A DNA stretch of 64,000 nt from the NCBI GenBank assembly GCA_907165275.2, contig OU015664.1, forward strand, positions 5,914,001 to 5,978,000. Direction: 5' to 3'. Below are positions 57,301-64,000 of the stretch, one piece after another. The translations under genes and the position numbers were made by a program. Position 1 is the first letter of the stretch. Each line of letters begins with the position of its first letter. This DNA comes from Zygaena filipendulae (Eukaryota > Arthropoda > Insecta > Lepidoptera > Zygaenidae). The notes beneath the pieces were generated by a model. The model saw only the letters and a list, made by a program, of their open reading frames with translations. It had not been told where the DNA came from and ran no database searches.

Positions 57301-60300
57301 ACAGCGGTATCATCACGGGGAAGTTGAACGCCGCCACGCCTGCGCGCACGCAAACAATCAAACAACCGCCCAAGCCCCGCCCGCGGCCCGCACACGGACA
57401 GCGTTAGCATCCGGTTACCTACCCGATAAGGGTAGCGGATCGGACACTAGAATGCTATCTATCTATACGTCTATACATATAAATAAAACTGAAGCGTCTG
57501 TTTGAAATTCCAAATTAACAGCTTTTCACTAAAATGCATATGAAAGTATATACAGTACTTACCTACATAGAACAACCTTTTTTTGTCTGCCTGTCGTGTC
57601 TGTTTGTTCCGGCTAATCTCTGAAACGGCTGGACCGATTTTAACGGATTTTTTACTGGCAGGTGGCTGATGTTATAAGTAACATATTAAGCTACTTTTAA
57701 CTTAAAAAAAGCTCCTGCGGGAATTCCGAAACATGCGGGTGCAACTGCAGTAACTACAGTAGCGCATGTGGCGCTTATACACGGTTAGTGGTGAATGGTG
57801 ATTTGCCTCAGTCGCAGATAATAATATAATACTACTAGCTGTGCCCCGCGGTTTTACCCGCGTGAGTTTCGGAATTCCCACAGGAACTATTTTTTTCTAA
57901 AATAAAAGTAGCCTAAGTTACTTCTTATAACATCAGCTATCAGCCAGTGAAAGTCCTGTTAAAAATTGGTCTAGCCGTTTCAGGGATTAGCCGGAACAAA
58001 CAGACAGACAAACAATTTTTTTTTTAATGTACCATATAATATACTTTCATATTATGCATTTTGTGAAAAGCTGTTAATTAGGAATTACAAACAGACACCT
58101 CAATTTTATCTATATATAGAGAAATAGATCTATAGATTATATTAGGTGTGTATAAACTTTATTATATCTACATTACCACGCGTCACTGAAAACACATGTG
58201 ATTCCATGTTGAGTTGGAGACGGTGCACTGGTGACTGGTGTGCTAGTGCTTAATAATAAATGGTGACTGATGATGACGAAGTAGGAGAATCAGACATGAT
58301 GATACTCACCACCGACGACTCCCAAAGGTACTTTGTAACTGTGAGTGTCCATGTCTTTGGCTATGTTCTGGATACAATCGCCTAACTGCAAACTGGTGAT
58401 GCTGCAACAGTGTTCCACTAGCTCTGGAACACAAAAAAAAAACAAATCATATAAAAAATAGGTAATAATTATGAAGTAAAAAATACTGCCTATTTCTATT
58501 TTGCAGCTTCCAGACGACCCGATTTGGCATCTAATAGGGTACTTGCATGAAATTTATAATAAGAAATTGTGTTAATATTTCAAAAATAGAGCCTTAGAAA
58601 AGCGTTATCGTGAAAGATTTACCAAAAAAATTTCAATAGTTTCCAAAATATTCAACTTTTAATTTTGTGAAACGGAACGTTGCAACGAAACACCAATCAC
58701 AGCCAAGCTTGACACATGACGTCACTTTTATTTTTTTTAGGGAACATTTACCTCTTTCAGAGAAGGCAAAAGAAACTAAGTGCATACAGACAACGCATAT
58801 TTTCCATTTTCTGAAGTTTTTTACTTTAAAATGCATCGGTAAGATGCATTTCGATTCTTTACTGGAACTTTTGGAAGTAAATCGACACAGTTCAACCTTA
58901 ATTTCGCTTTTGAATATTGAAGTTATCGGTCTGTCAGTGTCATATGACCCTGTCAATTCGACAGTGACATTTCTATCACAGATTAATAAGGCGTAATTTT
59001 GAACAAGTGACGTCATTCCGCGTTTCGGCGGTAAGGTCTAAAGTAGGTACTTTGAAACGCTCTATTTAATTAATTTATGCATATATTTTTTTTCTTTTTC
59101 TTGCTTTGTTTAAGTAGGCCATATATCTTGAAAATAGACTGAAAAAAAAAATTCATGCAAGTACCCTATTGTCATAATAATATTGTAAATAAAATAAATT
59201 TTGTAATCGTAATCAGACTTTAGCATGTGGAAAACCAACAAACTTAAATTGAAGGTCAAATTGTAAGGTCATTGGGTGATCACTGGATTACTAATACTAA
59301 TACTATTTATTTATTTATTTAACAATTAATGCACACAAGGACAACATAAAAAGAAAGAAAGTATAAAAGTAAACATGTACAAGGGTCATGCTTATTCCAT
59401 ACAATTGGAATTTCTTCCAGCAGACCCGCAACAGGAGAACCGGTTAGAACTGGCTGATCTGGTGTTACTAGTTACCTTATAATAACTATTGGTAGTGAAC
59501 TTGTATTAACAGCAATACACATTTAAAAATAAAACAATCAAAACGTAGCTCAAACCGGCCAAGTACGAGCCGGACTCGCACGAAGGTAACGGAACCCTAT
59601 AAAACGGCCAAAAAACATGTCTGTCTGCCCTTCTTAAATATTTGTTCTATTTTAATTTCAATATTTATTTTTAAAGTGAGTATATGTATAACTAAATATT
59701 CTGTGAATATTTCAAGCGTCTACCTGTTGCCGTTATCAATATCGAGAAAAAACGATCAAAAGAATCACGTTTGTTTAGGGGAGCCCCCTACAATAATTAC
59801 TATACTGTTTTTTAATATTTTTTGTTATAGCGGCAGCGGAAATACATCATCTGCGAAAGTTTCAACTGTCTATTTTTAGTTTAAATGTTCACAAGTATAC
59901 TTAGTCTACATTTATGTATATGCTAATCTTATAAACGCTATAGGTGAATATAAATCAAACTGGATACTTTTTAAAGATATTCTGTCTCATCTCTGTCTCA
60001 CTCATGGTGATTAAAGCGCTTATTACACCTTGCAATTTCAGGGCACCAATTTAGGGCTCTATATCGGATACAATTTAGGGTGAGAGAGAGAGAGCGAATA
60101 ATCACACTACACTAAATTGTACCCTAAATCGACTACTCTAGGTTTCATTTTAATGTAGTGTGATCACTCGCTCTCTCTCACTCACCGACCCTTAGGGTCC
60201 AATTTAGGGTCGGTGAGTGAAAGAGAGAGCGAGTGATCACACTACAGAGAGTCGATTTAGGTTACAATTTAGTGTATTGTGATTACTCGCTCGCCCTCTC

Positions 60301-63122
60301 TCACTCACCGACCCTAAATTGTTTCCGCTTTAGAGCCCTAAATTGGTGCCCTGAAATTGCAAGGTGTAATAAGCGCTTAAGAAAGAATAACACAAAGTCA
60401 AGACTCGATTGTTGAATCCTTTTAAAACAAACAGCCTCCATACTTACGCAAACCTCGTAGTACATCGCCTTCGGCGTCTGCGATCGTCTTTCCTTGCTCC
60501 TCCGTGATGATTGCTGCCAACTTTTTACTGTTTTCTCTTAACAGACGAGCAAACCTGCAATATGGTATGATAACTAAATTTTTACAATTATACCGAAAAA
60601 TCTACACCGTTTTGTTATTATTGGCAAAGAAAAATGAATAAATATTTGTTTTCTATAACTATTGTATGTTATTCTTATTTTAGGTCAGATTGACTGAGAA
60701 GCGCGACAGGGGATTTTTACTGTGACGATATATTCTTAATATCATAAGTAACATTAGTTGAAATTTACAGTATTATAGATATTTAGTAGTCGAAACTAAC
60801 GAAATTACGACACCAAAAACATTACTGTCACCTAAAAATCACCTGACTTAGAAACCCGCCAGTGGGCATTGGACAAAAAGTAGGTTAAAAACGCACTTGA
60901 ACATAAGCTGCTGTCTGGTCATGACGGAGCTTTGACTCCATGATTTGAACGCTCTCTTCGCGGACTCCAATGCCGCGTCCATCTCTTCCTGAGTCGTTTC
61001 TGGCACTCTGAAACGTGATAATGATAGGTACCCCGTACTGGTAACGATTTCTAGTTGTCTAGAAATTTAGGTATACTTTTACCAGCCTTAAGGGCATTTG
61101 AACGAAGTAAGGTATTGACCACCAATATCTGACTGTGCGTAGGGAAGTTTATTTTTCCTCTCACCTCCCACCAGATGGCACAGTAAAATAATCCAAAAAT
61201 TAATAACTTTGTTACTAAAAATTACTTACAAAATTAAGTAATACGCTTATAACAATATTAGAGGTACTTTTGGTTGTTCTATATCTAAAATAAGACAAAG
61301 AAGTACAAAATTCACGCTGGTGAAACGAAACCGGGGGTAGCTAGCTAGTAAGTTGCATCTTCTCTAAACAAGGTCTAAGTTTGCATGTATATGATTTTTA
61401 TTTTTATTAACTAACCTTCCAATAACTTCATTTGTAGCAGGGTTTGTTAAGTCAATCCAATTATTTGTCTTGGACTCAACAAACTGACCATCAATGTAGA
61501 GTTTTGTGGTTGGTGCTGCACTGCCATAGCTCCTACGTAGTAAAGGGTGAATCTAAAAACAGATTGCCGTTTAATTTTCATGTAAGTGACAAAAATGCTA
61601 CAGCTAGTAATAAAACATCCTAAAAAAAAATAGGTACAATGAAACACAAAACAACAAACACCTACTATACTTACCTACTGTGCTATGACACATTTAGATT
61701 AATGTTACAATACCAAAGTATGTGGATGATGTTCAAAACATTTTATTCACATAACTAGAATATAAATACACGTAACTCAGTTTATGATTAATAAGTAAAT
61801 GTACCTAATCCACTTCTGAGGTTGGCAACAAGTAGCAAGTACATAGTAATAGTATTCCTGTTTTAATTTTACAAAGTAAATAAAATGCAATATTTAATAG
61901 ACTGGTATAATAATTGTGTCATCCTACAATGACCCCGATTGACATTAACTTATGAATTATCTTATTCACTCTACAAGTAGCTGTACATTGCTGTTTTAAT
62001 TTTTCAATGTGAAAAAACTGCAATATATTCTACCTGATTATGTAATAATAATATAGTAATTGAATCATCCTCCAATGACCCTAATTGACATTACCATTAT
62101 TTTATTCACTGTTTCTAAAAAAAATTATGTGACTGAACTATTAAAGAATTTGTTTAATTAATTTGCTAGGATATACTAACTTACTATTAGTTAGAAATTA
62201 GGTATTGCTGCTTAAAGAGATGCTGTTATACTGTACTTAAAAAAGAAATTTTTGTTTGAACTAGATAAATTTCAATATGTTACAAGTTTCAAAGCAAAAT
62301 AGCCTTGGAACCGAAATAATCAGAGACAAACCTAGTGTGGTGAGAAGGTAAGTATTTGTGAGAGGAAATTAGTAGCTGAGCGAAGTGGTATTTCAAGAGA
62401 TGAAGACAGAAATTGGAATTAATATTTTAAATTCATCTATTTATTTGATGGTTATATATATTCAAAGTTAAATTAAAAAATCCTTTATTACTAAGGATCA
62501 GTGGCTGTTTCGTAAAATCACTTATAATCGTCAGCAAGAACTAAGTCGGAATGACTGTCAGTTCAGAACACACTCTACTAAGAACTGATAAGTAGTAGAC
62601 ACATAGTACAAACTCTGCTTCGTTTGGAAGTTTCAAAAGAGGCAGTGTTTTTTGAAAATTGGAACCAGGTGGCACTATGTGGTAATGTCCAATCATTATT
62701 TTTATTAGGTATAAACTGTACGATAATAATCATGAGCTTATTTATTGCAGAAAACTAGCTATTTTTTTGATAAATAATTTAAAATATCCATGCAAAATAT
62801 TTTAAGCATTGTGTAGGGTGTGTAGGTAGATATCATGGACCAATTCTAAATATTAATATATAGTACTGATTGTGTAGGTATCATTTTAATTTCGAAAGAT
62901 ACCTATACTTTGGATGCTTAGGCCTAAGCTCATCGACGACGAGACAAGCTCACCTTATCAACACATGTTATCTCGTATTGAACCTACCTATTCTGATTTT
63001 AGAGTAGGTAAAACCAAAGTTATAAGTTTAATAAGTTTAGTTATAAGTTTTAAAAAACCAAAATTTTAAGGAATCGTATAACTTACATCAAATTTCAATA
63101 CTTTTAAAATTGTAGTAGCCAT
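54353..63122 (-). CDS. ALDH6A1: Methylmalonate-semialdehyde dehydrogenase (acylating), mitochondrial, 10 exons
   Basis: Exons in transcript order: 63122-63087, 61552-61416, 61007-60897, 60554-60448, 58423-58310, 57339-57173, 56652-56532, 55965-55816, 55492-55352, 54837-54353. They total 1569 nt (522 aa plus stop), phases 0,2,2,1,1,0,1,1,1, all GT-AG. The family's usual length is about 520-535. Residues 1 to about 25 are basic and Ser/Arg-rich ([11 protein letters not shown]), a mitochondrial presequence. Landmarks are [39 protein letters not shown] (Asn174 of the oxyanion hole), LKPSE (196-200), SFVGG (246-250), [28 protein letters not shown] (nucleophile Cys305), KEEIFGPV and [11 protein letters not shown]. 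Asn271 stands where hydrolytic ALDHs have the general-base Glu, as expected for this CoA-dependent subgroup. The enzyme converts malonate and methylmalonate semialdehydes to acetyl- and propionyl-CoA in valine and thymine/uracil breakdown. The start codon context is good (A at -3). Introns carry several foldback elements, a long GT tract and a C19 run. Confidence 0.96.
55085..55103. repeat. C19 homopolymer in dehydrogenase intron 9
   Basis: Nineteen consecutive C on the plus strand, hence G19 in the minus-strand pre-mRNA. Length may be affected by assembly error. Confidence 0.9.
55606..55748 (-). repeat. Core-repeat fragment in dehydrogenase intron 8
   Basis: TTGGAATTCCAGCGGAAACT and GTAAAACCGCGGGGAACAGC; relative of the 10.3 kb copy (GATTCATGGGGAAGGTTTAT). 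Confidence 0.65.
56255..56522. repeat. Long GT-rich microsatellite in dehydrogenase intron 7
   Basis: GTGTGTGTTGTGTGTGTTTG and GTGTGCGTGTATGTGTTGAT patterns run for about 270 bp, partly as 30-40 bp higher-order repeats. In the minus-strand transcript it is a CA-rich tract starting 10 nt after the exon 7 donor. Confidence 0.95.
56826..57105. mobile_element. Copy of the TGACGTCA MITE family in dehydrogenase intron 6, inverted
   Basis: The ends are GGGATGTTGACGACTTT and AATTGTCAACATGCCC, imperfect inverted repeats related to the 6.05 kb ends. Inside are TTAGTCCGTC / GACGGACTAA, GTTAGTGACGTCACGC and TCAACTCGATGTATCGCCG, in opposite order to the 6.05 kb copy. It occupies nearly the whole stretch between exons 6 and 7. 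Confidence 0.75.
57476..57765 (-). repeat. Long core-repeat variant, minus orientation, dehydrogenase intron 5
   Basis: TAAAACTGAAGCGTCTGTTT, AACAGCTTTTCACTAAAATG, GTTCCGGCTAATCTCTGAAA and GCTCCTGCGGGAATTCCGAA. It pairs with the next entry. Confidence 0.7.
57836..58137 (+). repeat. Long core-repeat variant, plus orientation, dehydrogenase intron 5
   Basis: CTAGCTGTGCCCCGCGGTTT, CAGGGATTAGCCGGAACAAA, TTTTGTGAAAAGCTGTTAAT. An inverted copy of the 57.5 kb repeat only 70 bp away, giving a long intronic hairpin. Confidence 0.75.
58533..59170. mobile_element. 638-bp TIR element in dehydrogenase intron 4
   Basis: AATAGGGTACTTGCATGAA at 58533 is exactly inverted at 59152-59170. Inside, TGACGTCAC near the left and GTGACGTCAT near the right form a second inverted pair. 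Open frames on both strands (109 and 127 codons) overlap each other and match nothing I recognise, so I treat the unit as a non-autonomous DNA element. Confidence 0.75.
59555..59880 (+). mobile_element. Widespread lepidopteran repeat (CAAGTACGAGCCGGACTCGC type) in dehydrogenase intron 4
   Basis: GGCCAAGTACGAGCCGGACT, GGTAACGGAACCCTATAAAA, GAATCACGTTTGTTTAGGGG and GCGGCAGCGGAAATACATCA follow the order of a repeat I know from many lepidopteran genomes. No ORF remains. Confidence 0.65.
60011..60380. mobile_element. 370-bp MITE with about 50-bp TIRs and nested palindromes, dehydrogenase intron 4
   Basis: TTAA(A)GCGCTTATTACACC, continuing through TTGCAATTTCAGGGCACC and AATTTAGGGCTCTA, is matched exactly by the inverted right end. 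The interior is again symmetrical: GTGTGATCACTCGCTCTCTC against GAGAGCGAGTGATCACAC around 60,190. TTAA occurs at both outer ends, which may be the target duplication. Confidence 0.88.
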
Positions 63123-63647
63123 CGTGGAATTCTCTTTATTGAGAAAACTATGTTCGGAACGAGAATTCACAATATCGACGGCTGAATTACACAAATGTAG
63201 CACCTAGTACCTACACAATTTACAATTTATTTACTGAACCAAAGAGCAAGTATTTAACTACTACGATAAAACTTAACTCTGAAATCTGAAATTAAATTAC
63301 ATTAGATAGGTAGGTAACACGAACAAGTTGACAGTTGTGATAATGTGACCTTGAAATTGATAGTATTTAGGCCGAGAATAGACGTCAGACTTCATTATAA
63401 TGGATAGACAGATTGTATCTTGATTCTTGACTGTATCCGACCGTAGTGATTATTTGCTCAGTGTATCCGACTATATCCAGATTCCGGAATAGTCCCAACA
63501 AGGCCTTGTTCTCAAACATAAATGTACGAACATGAAATTAATATGGGTCTGAAATCTCACACGAACATTCGAGTCGAAAGCCGTTTAAGATTTTATTCCT
63601 AATAGAGTGCGTTTGTTTAAATCAGTATTAAATTTAACAGTGTTGTT
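63123..63647. promoter_or_regulatory. 5' flank of the dehydrogenase gene
   Basis: The promoter of the minus-strand gene must lie here, but no TATA or initiator can be fixed with confidence. No other feature seen. Confidence 0.3.
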
Positions 63648-63838
63648 ATCCCACTAATATTATAAATGTGAAAGTGTGGATTTTTGGATTTTTAGATGTT
63701 TGGATGTTTGTTACTCAATCACGCAAAAATGGCTGCACGTTGTCAGGGTACAGAGAAGGACATAGGGTACTTTTTATCCTGGAATTCCCGCGGGAACTCC
63801 GAAATAACCGCGAGTGAAACCGCTAGGGTCAGCTAGTT
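63648..63838 (-). repeat. Core repeat, minus orientation, upstream of the dehydrogenase
   Basis: CCCACTAATATTATAAATGT, GGACATAGGGTACTTTTTAT, AATTCCCGCGGGAACTCCGA and GGGTCAGCTAGTT. Confidence 0.75.
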
Positions 63839-64000
63839 GGTAATAAACGAGCTTATTATCGCATGTGGATCGAAACACGGAAAAATTATCGCACATATCA
63901 GGATTATGACTAGGTAATTAGACATAAGTCAAGTTAATTTGTGTCATAAATATGTATACGATGTATGATAAAATGAATCTATGTAAAATTATTTAATTAA

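Overview
The window looks like a piece of a lepidopteran (butterfly or moth) nuclear genome. The bulk DNA is AT-rich and almost free of long open frames. Genes are split into short exons with GT-AG introns. The introns and spacers are full of interspersed repeats typical of Lepidoptera, such as copies with a 'GCGGTTTCACCCGCG ... CGCGGGAATTCC' core, many foldback elements and tRNA-derived SINEs. The four protein genes are an insect-like set. No species can be named from the sequence alone. All exon models were built by hand from splice signals, reading phase and family knowledge. In each model the exon lengths sum to an exact multiple of three with one stop, which is strong internal support.

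Layout. Positions 1-33,900 are a gene-poor, transposon-rich spacer. It holds decayed DNA transposons (a Tc1-like relic at 12.2-13.2 kb, a terminal-inverted-repeat element at 29.4-30.6 kb), several foldback elements, a SINE, and a striking array of 22 in-register 100-bp units at 22.6-24.8 kb with a CACGTG E-box in nearly every unit. A near-continuous cluster of lepidopteran core repeats fills 24.9-28.6 kb. At 33,989-37,734 (+) lies a five-exon membrane-anchored short-chain dehydrogenase/reductase-like gene whose catalytic residues are mostly missing. A tRNA-Gly(CCC) gene sits antisense in its second intron.

Positions 39,505-63,122 hold three genes on the minus strand. Two are deoxyribonuclease II paralogues in tandem. 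The downstream one (39,505-42,368) has lost the first HxK active-site motif, and its second is changed to HxR. The upstream one (43,660-52,591) keeps both motifs and carries a lysine-rich insertion. The third gene, at 54,353-63,122, is a ten-exon mitochondrial methylmalonate-semialdehyde dehydrogenase (ALDH6A1 type) of valine and pyrimidine catabolism.

The genes do not form a pathway. The DNase II pair is a local duplication with divergence, SDR and the DNase II-like gene are convergent, and the dehydrogenase lies upstream of the pair in the same orientation. The points most worth a second look are the E-box satellite, the two likely pseudoenzymes (DNase II-like and SDR-like), and the many hairpin elements inside introns, one of which ends 16 bp from a splice donor.
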